From assembly GCA_016081115.2 (NCBI GenBank), contig CM071935.1, positions 28,444,075 to 28,508,074 of the forward strand: a stretch of DNA of 64,000 nt, read 5' to 3'. Position 1 is the stretch's first letter; each line of letters opens with the position of its first letter. This stretch comes from Rehmannia glutinosa. Taxonomy: Eukaryota > Streptophyta > Magnoliopsida > Lamiales > Orobanchaceae. Shown piece after piece: positions 46,179 to 58,330 of this stretch. The position numbers were made by a program, and so were the translations under genes. A model generated the notes under the pieces. The model ran no database searches, had not been told where the DNA came from, and saw nothing but the letters and a program-made list of their open reading frames with translations.

Positions 46179-49100
46179 TCAACCACCATAACGGTATTTC
46201 AGCTGTTCGGGAGGCTCCTCTTCCATTATACCCGAACCTGATGTCGCTAAGTACTGACGGATGGTCGTTTACGATCCCCAAGAAATGTATGATCCAGGAA
46301 GTTATCATAAGCCGTATCACTTAGATTTTTCGCCGCTAATACACTGTAGAATGTTTTCAAATTTGTCAGCTCATGAGTGACGACAATGGCATTATTTGCC
46401 AACGAGGTTGCACAAAGGTACTTTGATTTCAATGATATTAGGAAAAGGGATAATTCCAAAAATTACCCTTGTGGTTTGGGGTAATTACAGAAAAAAACTA
46501 GAGAAGTTTCAAAATTACAAAAAAAAAAAAAAAAAAAAAAAGACCCGAGATTTGATTCTGTTTTAAAAAATTTACAAATGTAAATCAGGTTTTTGAAATG
46601 TTTTTGCTTATGAAAAGGGTAAAGTGTAATACAGAATCAAATCTCAAGGGAATATTTGCAATTTTTGAAAAGCTATGGGTTTTTATGTTATTAGCTCAAA
46701 CCTCTGGGGTAGTTTTTGTAATTATCCCAGAGGAAAATGGGAAAATAACCAAGCCAAGCAGAGATGTCTGGGCAATGCATATTAATGGAAAGTGTTGTGC
46801 ATACAACTTGCGCAATTTGTGTATAAACAATCAATTGTCAATGAAGGAAAATTTCCACAAGTAGAATTAATCTATGAATATACTTATTATCGTACTCACC
46901 AATGGCGCAGATAAAGTCGACAGGGTAAGATATCATCCAACCAAATTTTGTGAATGCCATATTGTCCGTACCGTTGAAAGAAGATCTCTTTGCTTCCTGC
47001 TACCAAATGCCCAGAAAATTAGTAATGGATAAAGCTCTTCTTTATGGATTTTAAAAGAAAAATGATGGAAATTAAAAGCAAAGCCAATACGTCATCCCAA
47101 ATGCCAAGATGATCATTAAGGTTCAACTTCGACAGGGTCAAGATGACAAATTAGATTTTAAAGTCTTTGCCTCAATAATTTAATCATTGTTCATTCTTTC
47201 GGATTAGAGGAAGTCGTTGATTAAACAGAATCTTGATTACAATGACAACTAACAGCCAGAGAGCTAATATCATAGCAAAGATAAAAAAGTTAACAAGGCT
47301 CGGTTTATTTGCATACTATTTGATCCGAAGATGGCAGATATACAACAAATTATCTATGCTCATGAAGAAAACAGAAAATCACCTTTACATCTGTTCAGAA
47401 AATATTCTTCATCACTGTAACGTGCACATAATACCTGCATGAATGTCCAGTACGAGATTTTGTCCGGAAACCATTATTGAGATAGTTATATGTCATATAC
47501 AAAGAACCAAAATAGTCTAATTTTGCTCACCGATGGAGTTGTGTAAAGCAACCCATTAAATGTTTCTGGTGTCACCTAAGATACATAAATTTACATCATA
47601 CCATGTCAAGCAATATCTTAGAAAAGCGCGGGATCTTTCAGAGTAAATAACATTTAAAAAAAAACTAATAATGATGATGCCACTCACAGCTAAAAACCGG
47701 AATTCGTGCTCCCTTTCAATAAAAGATGGTATCTGAGATTAAAAGGCAAAACCCCAAATAAGATCAGTCTCTCAAGCTCAAACTTGAATCTTAAGAACAA
47801 CAGCAAATGATCTTATACCTCAGATCTCTGTATCTCGAAAGTAGTAACTACAAGAGTTTCACCTTCACATGGTTCCACGCTCAAGCTTGATATCTCCTGC
47901 TTGGTGAATAAGTTGTGCATCAGTAACTAAAACAACAATAGTTATTTAATAATATTTTATATAATAACTAAATCTTGGAGCTCAATGTTTGAATAAATAG
48001 AGAAGAAAGAAAGATGCAGCTAATATAAAGGTTTGAATCAATATTACGAAGCCATCATTTTTCTTCAATCTTCCGCCACTCATCAATCAACATGTGCAGT
48101 CCACATCTGCAAGTATATTTGACTGATTCTACACTTGCACGTTTTCAATCATAATTCAGCCAAATTTGAGCCTTAAACACAAGCGATCAGATTGATAGTA
48201 GTAGGCGAGTAAAACATCCCAAAGTACATATATCACATTACACCTAATTTTACAAGTAAAAACACATGATTTAGCCAAACGTGAGCCTCAAAACACAATC
48301 GATTAGCTTCACATGCATAGACATTTTTAACTTCTGATCAAGCATTCAACAATCGATGTAGGTTAGCTCAACCTCCTAATAACATGAACATAAGGTTTAA
48401 CTTTTCTTGATGCAGTTATATACTTTCTTTCAATAACTCATCAATAAGTTTATTTCTTCACAACACAAAATTAATGGTATTAACAATGGAAAAGAAAACG
48501 GGAAAATGCACCTTGGTTTCAGGCTTAGCTATGCCACGTTCAAAGAAAATAGGAGCAACATGAGCAAACACCCTCCGAAATCCTCTCAATTTTGCAACTC
48601 TAAAGTTCAACAAATCCGGAAATGTACTCCTTGCACTCCTCTCTGCAAAATATCTCAAAGCATTTAATAAAAAATAAACCAAATAGAAACTTAAAAAGAA
48701 TGTTGAATTTTTTTCACTCAAAAGGAGATACATTTGAGTGGATACAAGCAACTTCAGGCTCCAGCAAGTGAAAATGGAATAAAATTCAACCAAAAACACA
48801 CAGAATATTGAAAATAACATCATAGCTCCAGAATTTACTTCAATCACTATAAAATATGAGAACTTCCAACAGGTGAATTTGAAACGCAAAGTAAAACTGG
48901 AGCGGCATTATCTATTTTAAATCAATTAAACGTCTTTTTTTCTTCTTTTCAAAAAAAAAAAAAAAAAATTGATCTGAATGCACGAACCAGAGAGAAGAGA
49001 ACCGAAGCCGCAGATAGAAACTAGTCCATCAGGGGAGACGATTTGATCAAAATCGGACTCAATTTTGAGCTCGAAAGGTAATGTATCCGGCGGGGGAGGG

Positions 49101-49279
49101 GTCTCCCGCGGAAGCGAATCACCGATGTACATGGACAAGGCTGAGCTCCGGCGACGGCCGGGGAAGGGTTGGAGTGGCGGAGATATTAAAGAGCGGGGGC
49201 ACGTGAGGGACACGTGAGAATATGAATGGTGAGAGGCACGTGGAAGATATGGAAAATGAGGAACTGCAATTGTGCTCAT
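46179..49279 (-). CDS. Gamma-glutamylcyclotransferase (GGCT/AIG2)-like fold protein, 8 exons; frame broken by one base in the last exon
   Basis: Exons: 48988-49279, 48512-48642, 47819-47896, 47688-47732, 47531-47575, 47383-47434, 46900-46996, 46179-46343, all GT-AG with agreeing phases. The GGCT-type loop ICGFGSLLSERSAR (about residues 89-102) matches the Y/F-G-S-L signature of the substrate pocket. Other family-like blocks are GFRRVFAHVAPIFFERG, SVEPCEGE, EREHEFRFLAV, LCARYSDEEYF and YLRHCVLAAKNL. The substrate in plants is not known to me. Exons sum to 905 nt, not a multiple of three: after FLGDRK the frame falls into a stop at 46247, while the next frame continues with TTIRQYLAT to KYRYGG and a stop at 46179, giving about 301 aa. 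One base seems missing in the T run at 46268-46270. The first 49 residues contain no Asp or Glu, so they could be a transit peptide; alternatively translation starts at 49132. Confidence 0.88.
46447..46728. mobile_element. Intact GGGATAATTAC-family MITE (282 bp) in intron 7 of the GGCT-like gene
   Basis: It begins GGGATAATTCCAAAAATTACCC and ends with GGGGTAGTTTTTGTAATTATCCC, inverted arms of about 35 bp; inner arms (GATTTGATTCTGTTTT / AATACAGAATCAAATCTC) also pair. It is the cleanest copy in the window and is useful as the family reference. Confidence 0.85.
49200..49242 (-). promoter_or_regulatory. Three CACGTG G-boxes
   Basis: Perfect CACGTG palindromes lie at 49200-49205, 49211-49216 and 49237-49242. 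They are within the N-terminal coding part if translation starts at 49279, but 68-110 bp upstream of the second in-frame ATG at 49132, a typical place for bZIP/bHLH (PIF, ABF) binding sites. This supports the downstream start or a double role. Confidence 0.5.
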
Positions 49280-50027
49280 TGAGAGAGAGTTGAGAACAAG
49301 ACTAGTCAGGGAGTGATTGCCTCGTAGAGGGCTTGCTTGTAAAAAAAATTCACCCCTTTTTTAACACAATTTTGTATCAATATGTGATTGCTTATGAAAT
49401 TTTTGAAAAATATACTCTTTATTTTTCTCATTTTTCAAATCATCAATCAAATCCATTTATAATTTAAACAAAAAAAATATAATATCAACTATCATTATCA
49501 ATCATATCACAAATAAATTATTCACTCTATCTTATTTTCCAAATCACATATAGTCACTATTATGCTAAAAAAAAATTACATTAACTATCATCATCACATT
49601 TTCATCTATCCAATCACACTCTCAAAATCAATTCTCATTTTTTTAAAATAAATTTTTTAACGGTATTCTCTCTAAAAGTGAAAAAGAGCAGAACGAAAGG
49701 TCAATCAATTTTTCGTTTGAGAAATTCTTTTACCTCAAAATGTGAATGCTTATGAAATTTTTTAAAAATACACTAATTATTCACTTTTATTTTTTTCTTC
49801 CACCAATCACTTTTACCATTTTTCAATAAATTCATCAAATCACCAATCATTATTACACATCTCTCACAAATTCCACTATTCATCCACTAAGCCTTTTGCC
49901 GTGTGATGTACGGGTGTGTATATGTGAGACGTCCGTTTTTTACTGTGACATGTGTATTTTTCTAATAGTTCTACGAATTATATCTCATACATTGTAATGA
50001 TTTAATATAACATCAAACAATAGACGT
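49280..50027. other. AT-rich intergenic sequence upstream of the GGCT-like gene
   Basis: Loose direct repeats (TGTGATTGCTTATGAAATTTTT near 49382 and TGTGAATGCTTATGAAATTTTT near 49740) suggest a short duplicated segment. No gene is seen. Confidence 0.4.
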
Positions 50028-50356
50028 GTTTAATGTTTTTTATTGATAAAATCAAAAACGAAAAAATATCAATCCTCAAAATCATAAAAAAAGATGCATT
50101 CAAGTCTATGTATTTGTGTTTGGTATTTGAAAACTATTTTTTTCATAAAACCACACAGGTGTGAAAGTGTGTGTCATTTGTTTTTCAAGGTTTGTTTAAT
50201 ATTTTTTATTGATAAAATCAAAAACGAAAAAATATCAATCCTCAAAATCATAAAAGAAGATGCATTCAAGTCTATGTATTTGTGTTTGGTATTTGAAAAC
50301 TATTTTTTTCATAAAACCACACAGGTGTGAAAGTGTGTGTCATTTGTTTTTCAAGG
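50028..50356. repeat. Tandem duplication, 2 x 166 bp
   Basis: 50028-50193 and 50194-50356 are nearly identical; I count only three or four differences, including one G/A near the start and one A/G in the AAAAA run. The copies contain no gene. Confidence 0.92.
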
Positions 50357-52872
50357 TTGTAGTAGTATATTCGGATGTTAAATTATTTTTCAATATTGTT
50401 TGTCACGCCCCAAACGGGAGCATGACGTGATCAATAACTTAAACCAGTTGGTACGCCAAGTGGATCAATTAATAAAGAATTTACACAACATTAGTACCTA
50501 AATGGTCAACCATGCATTATAACATTCGAAATCAGAGTCTAACGTAGCAGCGGAAATTCTTAAGTTACAGTCCGAATAAAATTCAATAATCATTTACCCA
50601 AATGAATTGTCCAATAACAACACTAAATAGAAAAATTATCATTCTATTGGACGACCAGGGCACGGTGTCACTCCGTCTCTTGATCATCCTAGTTCACGTC
50701 CTCAACGTGTAGTTCACCATCTGGTCGTTTGAAAAGGTGGGGGTGAGACAAAAATTCTCAGTGGATGGGTGTTCGTGTGTAAGTGTGGCTTATATCGATG
50801 CATGAAAATAGTTATATGAAGAATGCATGGTTCATGATGCGTGTGTCACACATGATTCACAAGCAGCGTGTTATATTAAAATAATAGAGTATAATATATA
50901 ACTTGTTAAAAATATTCAAGCACCATGAATGGTATTCCGAGCAAGTCGTAGTGGTTGCGCATTTAAAATTGTAACGCCAACCTAAATAATTCAAGTAGTG
51001 GTTGCATACGAATTGTAAAGCCAACTTAAACAAGTAATTTGGTCCGAGTAACTCCGGAATCATGTGAATCGCATGGTGATTCCTTCATTCTTCCTTGTAA
51101 TTCCCGAGCTAGATGGCACAAGGCCCGCCACCTTATCGCTCCTAGACATGACAAATCCACGCATGGCTTGCTAAGCCCGGATTGTCATAATCATGATTAT
51201 ACCTCAAGTCTACGACCCACTTCTCCCGTTGGACACGCCGTCCTCCGGTTTTGGGATTAGGACAATGGGGCCGGTAAATGGAATAGCAGTCGAGCTGCCC
51301 GGTTCCATTTCCCGACTGGTCCACTCTGACTGTGAGCTCGACACACCAAGTTGACTCAAGCAATTAGGTACACAGAGTTATAACATGTCAACAAGGCAGT
51401 CGAATATATTGCGCTAATCATGCAAAAGCAATTCAAGTGTAAATGCGTTAAAATTATATACGCGAATGTTTATTAGTATTGACGGTGTAAATATACTAAG
51501 TGAAGCTAATTATCGGGAGGATAACCATGCTTCGATTGATTTGGTGGATTCGGTGTATTATGCAGAAGGTCTCAACCTCGTTGAAAGTTCAAATGGTTTT
51601 AAGACGAGGAAATCGCCACGCGTAACGCGTAAAATTCGGTTAGGAGATCGTTAAGGTACGGAAATCTTTAAGAAAACTAAAAATTATATAATTAAATATA
51701 AGTCAGTAAATTTTCAGGGCTGTAACAAGGTAAACAATTAATTTGAGGTCCTTGATAAAAGGAAATTTTCATAAGTAGCCCCATTTTGGAAAAACTAGTA
51801 TTTGTCAGGTTTAAAATCAAATAAGTTTTGGTCTCGATCTCGAAAAAATATAAGGTAAGTTTCTAAATTCTCCAAATTGTGCATATAATCAGTTTTCAAA
51901 GAGTTTGGGGTCGAGTTTTTGAGAAATTCGATTTCGTTCCCCTTTTTGCCAAAATTGCCATTTTTTGCCCGAATTTAAAATATTTGGATCTTACAAATGG
52001 AAGGGATTTTGATGTGATTCAAAATTTAAAATATCACTTATAACAAAGGGTTATTGGGACAAAAGCAATTTTGAAAAATTCTTAGTTTAAGTCCCATAAC
52101 TTTTGAAAATTCCATTTCTAGACCAATTTTTGAGTTTTTGTCTTTAAGGCTTATTTGGGGTCTATTTGTTATGAGATTTGAACCATGGATTCAAAATATT
52201 ATAAAATTATAATTAAGTGGTTTTTCCAGGTATATGGGCTGCATTAATCTTGGAAATTTCATTTTTGGCCATTGAGTTTGGCATTACACTTTAGTCCTCA
52301 AAACTTTAAAAAAATTGGTTTGCTTTACTCTAACACTTTGATTTTTGGAATTTACTCAAAATATGAGTTTTTCAGTAAACAAAAGTTAAAATTTTCAAAT
52401 TTTACAGAAAAGTCCTTGCACAGTTTCAAAAATCTCATTTTTAGTCCTTAAACTTTCAAAATTCCTCAATTATGTCTTTAGGCTTTCAAATGTTGGTTTT
52501 TATCATATCAAAACCTTTAAAATTTTGTTATTGACTTAAAATGTCATATTGTTAATGTAGTACAGTCTCATTTTTGAAATTTTATAGAGGCATCTCACAG
52601 TTTTAAAAATTTTGCAAATTAGTCCTCCAATTTTGCTAATTTTGGATATAGGGTCCAATAGTGCATTTTTCATATATTTTCAAGTTTACAGAATATAAAT
52701 CAAATAAAACATGAAATTTCATGTACATAGGCATGCATTAACATATCATTCAAGAATACATCAATAAATTCATAGATTTGTACATGCATGCACCTATTTT
52801 TGCAAACCTGAATCATCAAGCATACTTTTATGGAATTGTTGGACATATTACTTGAAACATACATGCAATACA
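50357..52872. other. Unclassified repetitive sequence
   Basis: The phrase TGTCACGCCCCAAACGGGAG at about 50400 is a common opening of plant LTR-type repeats, and GTGAGGCCCCAG at about 55572 might be a related far end. No LTR pair, primer site or coding frame could be shown. The rest (51770-52680) is AT-rich with recurring 'tttagtcc...aaaactttaaaa' words. Confidence 0.35.
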
Positions 52873-52882
52873 TATTTATATA

Positions 52883-54387
52883 GGCAAAAAAAAATTTTTT
52901 GGTCCTTTATCTAACACCACTTTGAGATTTCATCCTTTTTCTTCTCGCTTTTGACAAATAGTCCTTTTTCTCAACAAAAAATTGAGATTTAGTCCTCTCA
53001 CCTGCTATAGCAGGTTACTTTAACCTGTTGAGCTGATGTGGCATTTTTATTTTCAAAATTTTTAATTTTCATTTAGAAAACAATATTTAAATCTTACATG
53101 GCATCCTAGTTGGCTTAAATGATGGAAAAATTAATTAAATAAAATATTTTTTTTTGAAAAATCTGAAGAAAAAAAATTATCTAAAAATTCTGACAATTGT
53201 TTTACTAAAATTAAAAATTATTTAAATTTTTGTAACAAAGTCTTAAAAAATTCAAAAACATATATTTAAATCTAAAAAATAAAATATATAAAATCTGATA
53301 GCTTTTGTAAAAAACTAAAAATAGATTGACATTGTTTTAAATTATAAAAAAATATATATGAAAATTGTTAAAAAAACTATAAACTGTTTCAAAAAATCTG
53401 AAATTTATTTGAAATATTATAAACTATTTTAAAACATCGAAAATTGTTCAAAAAAACGAAATTTTGTCTGAAAATATGAAAATGGATTAAAACCAAAGAC
53501 TTTTTGAAAGTTTTATAAAAAACAAATATCTGATTTTTTTTATAAAATAAAAAATAGAGTAAAAACTTAGAATTGTTTTTAAAAAACTATAAATTATTTT
53601 TCAAAAATCTAAAAATTATGCCAAATATGTAAAAAAAAAATCTGAAAATTAAAGTAAAAAAATCTGAATTTTTTTTAAAAATTAGATTAGTTTTATATAT
53701 TTGGCGTAATTGTCAGATTTATTTTAAAAAATAATTCATATTTTTTTGTAAAAAATTTAAAAGTCTTAGTTTTAATCCATTTTCAAATTTTTAGACTAAT
53801 TTTCTTGTTTTAGATAATTTTCAACTTTTTTTATTTTATATTTTAATATTTCAAATAATTTTAAGATTTTTAACAATTTTTTTAGTTTTTTTAAACAAAT
53901 TTTCAGATTTTTAAACATCTTTTAGTTTATAAACAAATTTTTCAAAAAACATTTGAGTTTTTCTATTTCAAAAATAAAATATTTTTCAATATTTCAAATA
54001 AATATCAGATTTTTTCAGACAGTTTATATTTTTTTAACAATTTTTGTATTATTTTTTTTTAATTTTAAAATAATTTCGATATTGTTTTTACTACTTTTAG
54101 TTTTTAAAATAAATTATCAAATTTTAGAAATATAACTTTTAGATTTAAAATGGTTTTTTCGAATTTTTAGGATGCCATTAAGATTTAAATATTATTTCTA
54201 AATGAAAATTAAAAATTTTGAAAATAAAAATGCCACATCGCCTAAATAGGTCAAAGTAACTTTTGCTATAGCAGTAAGAGGACCAAATCTCAATTTTTGT
54301 TGAGAAAATGACTATTTGTCAAAAGCGAAAAGAAAAAGGATGAAATCTCAAAGTGGTGTTAGATAAAGGACAAAAAAAAATTTTGCC
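52883..54387. mobile_element. 1.5-kb foldback MULE-like element with 10-bp target duplication
   Basis: Ends GGCAAAAAAAAATTTTTTGG and its complement (GGACAAAAAAAAATTTTGCC) start arms of at least 200 bp: both carry CTAACACCACTTTGAGATTT, TTCTCGCTTTTGACAAATAG and CTGCTATAGCAGG-like words in inverse order. The direct repeat TATTTATATA flanks both sides (52873-52882 and 54388-54397). The left half is A-rich and the right half T-rich, so almost the whole element can fold on itself. No transposase. Confidence 0.9.
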
Positions 54388-54397
54388 TATTTATATA

Positions 54398-55881
54398 TAT
54401 CATACAAGTTTCAAATTACTACATACAATTTTTACGAAATTATTTGAGTTTTTATAAAGGATTTTCCACCCACCTTTGGTAGTCTTCTTGGTGAGTCTTG
54501 GAATGTCACTTTCTTTCTACCTCATGGAATTCGACCTCAACACCTCAAGACAACCCTTAAGTGTCAAATTTTCAAGAATTTGGTGTTAGGATTTGAGGTA
54601 AGAAATAAGAGATTAGAGTAAAGGTCAAGAAATCTACCTTGTGTAGTTTTGCAAGTTGAGCCTAAAATGAAGTGTTTTCTAGCACCTTAACACCTTTGAT
54701 TCAAGCTTACAAGGTCAGCCCCTATTTCCATACTAAAACCATATTTGGTGTTAAAATTTGAAATCAAAAGAGTAAGGAAAAAGTTAGTAATAAACCTCAA
54801 TTTATACCTTGTTGTCTTGTTTCTACAAATGACTTAAAGGTCCTTTTCAAGCTAATGATCCAATCTTGTTTTTCTTAAGTCCTTCAAGATGTGAGCTTCT
54901 TAAGTGTACCTCAAATAGAAAAAAATTCATCAAGTTAGCAAATGAAGGAGATAGGCTTAGAGATTTTAAGGGATAGATCAAGATGAAAGAAGAAATTTTC
55001 TTACTTTGTTGCAATGTGGTTCGAATTTTATGAGAGAAATGGGAGGAATTCTTGTGTTTTCGACTAAGTATTAGAAGAAGAATGTGTTGGAAGTATAGAG
55101 TGAGTTGGGGGTGTTTGAGAGATGAGTGAAGGATGAAATGAATGGAATTGTTCCCCTTTGGTAAGCATATGGCCGATCCATTGAGAGATAGGGAGGGGAG
55201 AATTTTTATTTTGTGTCTTGTAAAATGTAGGTTGCATGGGAGACAATAGTGGGTCAAAGGTATGGGGTTAAGCTTAGTTTAAGTGAGTATCTTTTGGGAA
55301 ATGGGAGAGTATGGATTGTTGGGGAATTTTTACAAGAATGTTTGCTTGAGTGGGATTTTAAGAAATTATAAACAATTTGAGGCTTCCATTTTGTCCAAAT
55401 TGGTGATAAATTGTGTTAAATATCAAGTCCAAAAATCACTTATCAATCCAATAATCACTTATTAATTCCACAATCACTTATCATAAAAATCAATAATATT
55501 GCTCAAATTATGTTTTATTGTTTCCTATTTCCTTAATAAATATATTTAATTCTCTTACACAAACGAACAATGTGAGGCCCCAGATTTTTCAACCATAGAT
55601 AACACGATCGCAGACATTTTTCTGATACAATATTTAAATATTTCGATAATTTATTCTTATATTTACTATTTATTTTACGGTTTGTATTATGTTAATGGAT
55701 TTAGCATTGGTTATCTATTTCACCTTAATTTCGTAAGAAAATGTATTATTAAAAGTCCTTTCTTTATGCAAAACTACCATGTTGATTTGGACAAACCTAG
55801 TATTAAATTTTTGAGATTTTGAAATAAAAATACAATTTGAAAATAATCTACTCAAAAGTCTATTATCTTGATTTATCAAAC
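54398..55881. other. Intergenic sequence, no supported gene
   Basis: A - strand open frame at 54847-55257 is Ser/Leu/His-rich with no recognisable domain and no supporting splice or start context. I treat it as chance. Confidence 0.4.
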
Positions 55882-55892
55882 ATGTATTATAT

Positions 55893-56653
55893 GTAAAGAA
55901 GTGAAGAACCACAAAATTCCTCTCTCTACTCTTTCTCTCCTCCCACTCTCTAAGAAAACCCAAACCCTAAAACTTTAAACCCATCCCCCTCCCTCCCCAT
56001 CCCCAAATGGGCTCCCCCCCCCCTTCCCCTCCCCTCCCCTCCCTTCTCCTCCTCCTCCTCCCCTTATCCCCTCCCCTCCCCAACCATGTTTCACATGGAG
56101 GCCAATGAAGGCATATCTTTTGTGTTATCCGGAGGTGATCGGATTCTCTGATCGAGAGTGGGGGCAAGTCGGAGGTCGGAGCTACAAAGAGGAGAGTTGG
56201 AGTCGGGTAGGTGATGGGTTGCGGTTGAAGATCGGGTGAGAGAGAGGCATTTTTCATTTCTTTTTTTCGATTTTTCTGTTTTTTTTTCTGTTTTTTTTTT
56301 GTTTGAGTCTTTATTTTTACCTAGGTTGATTTTGCGAAACTCGTAGGCGGTCATTATTTGTCTTGCGGTGCGCGTGAAGTAGCTCGTGCCCGGATTTGTT
56401 CGAGTTGGGTAGTCTCCCTTGAGGAGTGCCTTAGTCCTCCTTTCGGAGGTGGTTTAGTTTTCTTTTGCTTTGTGTTTTTTTAGTTGTTTCTTGTTTTGCT
56501 CCCTCGATTTACGGTGGTTTTACCTCTCGTACAGAATTCTCCCCTTGACATGTATCAATGTATGTATGTTCAAGGTGGTCATTTTGCCAGTTGGCAGTGT
56601 AAGTTTTGTTTTGTTAATGTATAAAAGTTCTATCGTTTCGGAAAAAAAAAAAT
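55893..56653 (+). mobile_element. Poly(A) retroposon (LINE- or SINE-like, or processed copy) with 11-bp target duplication
   Basis: The direct repeat ATGTATTATAT lies at 55882-55892 and 56654-56664. The insert ends in about 11 A residues preceded by a short AT-rich 3' end (ATAAAAGTTCTATCGTTTCGG). The 5' part has a C-rich tract (55985-56080) and 'accctaaaac' words. No reverse transcriptase or other domain is visible in 761 bp. Confidence 0.8.
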
Positions 56654-56664
56654 ATGTATTATAT

Positions 56665-58330
56665 AATTTTAAAATTCTTAGCATATTATAATAGCACTTA
56701 AAACTATTTCAAAGAAATATGATTTCGTCCGTTACGAACACACATTTTTATCATTATGATCTTTGAAAACTATCTGCTACTAAATTAGTATTTTAATAAT
56801 ACAATACTTTTGTCTTGAAAGCTCATTTAGTACAAAATTTATATTTTCAAAAGAATAGTAATTTAGATTTATTCTGTAAAAATCCAATTCTTTTTATTGA
56901 AAATAACAAAGTTTCATTTTTTGATTTTGTTGAGTTACTTACTACTTGATTTAACTAGTAGATAAATCATTTATAATTAGAATCATTTATTTTATGGTGT
57001 ATATTAATAACACATATTTTCACTTATTTAACGATTGTCGATTTCTTTCAACTTTTAACGTGTTACGTTGATTGGTTGGACCCTTTTTCTTAACGACTAG
57101 CTATTAATGTTTCTTATAGTAAAAGATTCATTTATATATTTTGTAATTTTTGAAATTAATATTTCTATATTTTAAAATAATTTTATAATTTAATTAATTG
57201 CTCGATTGATATTTTGACTTGTACCATTGATTTTAATTTTATTTAGTACCTTAGATGATAAGTGATGATACGACACTTGGGAATTATTAGGCACCTTATA
57301 ACTTATATATTTATTACATAAGTTATATATATAGCCTATAGAATAAGGAGCTTAGATATTTTTACTTTTGTGGATTTTGTCATGTATTTTTTTATTCACT
57401 TTGTTAAGTCAATTTTTAAATTTTAATTTGCTTTTGTGGATTTGTATTGTATTATTTGGAATTTTTAATTATTATGTTCTATTCTGGTTCTCATATTTGG
57501 TATTTTCAAACTATGTGAGGCACGAACTGTATTTTAATAAAAATATCTTTTATTAATTTCAAGAAGTTAAGAATATCAATAAATTGTTAAGTATTATATT
57601 ATGGCTCAAAATATTTCGAAAAGCATAACCAATTATAAAAATATAAGTATTCATATAATTTTTTTATACAGTGATCTTCATTATTTTTGGGAGATAAAAT
57701 ATAAAAGTATTTATTTTACATTAGGAAAGTATGAATTATGTGAAAATCCGATTTACTGAAACTAAGAAATTTTTATTTTTTTAAATTAAGAAAGTATAAA
57801 AGTTGATGTCAAATTAATTTTACATTAATAATCCGAACTTACCAATTATGTTGAGGGTGAAACCCGATTTACTGAAATAAGAAATTACAATTATCAAAAT
57901 ACATGAATATACAAATTACTCAATAGTCCAAATGCATAACTTTTAAAACTCACTACAAAATAAAATTTTGAGTAAATATATATTTTATTTATTATATTCA
58001 TTTTAATTTATATATGCAATATGAGTATCAAACTGAATATCGTAAAAAAGATGATTAATTTGATATATTATACATAAAAAAATAATTGAAAACGACAAGT
58101 TATTATTTTTAAAAAAAAATAAAAAGACAAATATAATAATTAATGTACTACCCACACATATTTGAAAATTTAATTAATGTAGCACACAGATTTGGAAACT
58201 ATAAATTACAAATATTTTTTACCTTTTCTTTTTCCATACTTTTATTACTTTTTATAGGAATGAAAAATGAGCGAAAATTTTTACTATTTTGAGAATAGTG
58301 TCTCTTTATATATATATATATATATATAGT
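56665..58330. other. AT-rich intergenic sequence ending in a (TA)n run
   Basis: Very AT-rich, with no gene. A (TA)n tract at 58307-58328 marks the left edge of the next element. Confidence 0.5.

Noticed and set aside
46344..46459. Upstream extension of the last GGCT-like exon, readable in frame
   Set aside because: Phase and homology place the acceptor at 46344 (TTCTACAG); the extension would replace the conserved YLRHC-VLAAKN junction.
54847..55257. 136-codon - strand frame rich in Ser, His and Leu
   Set aside because: Low-complexity composition, no domain, no splice partners, in repeat-like sequence.
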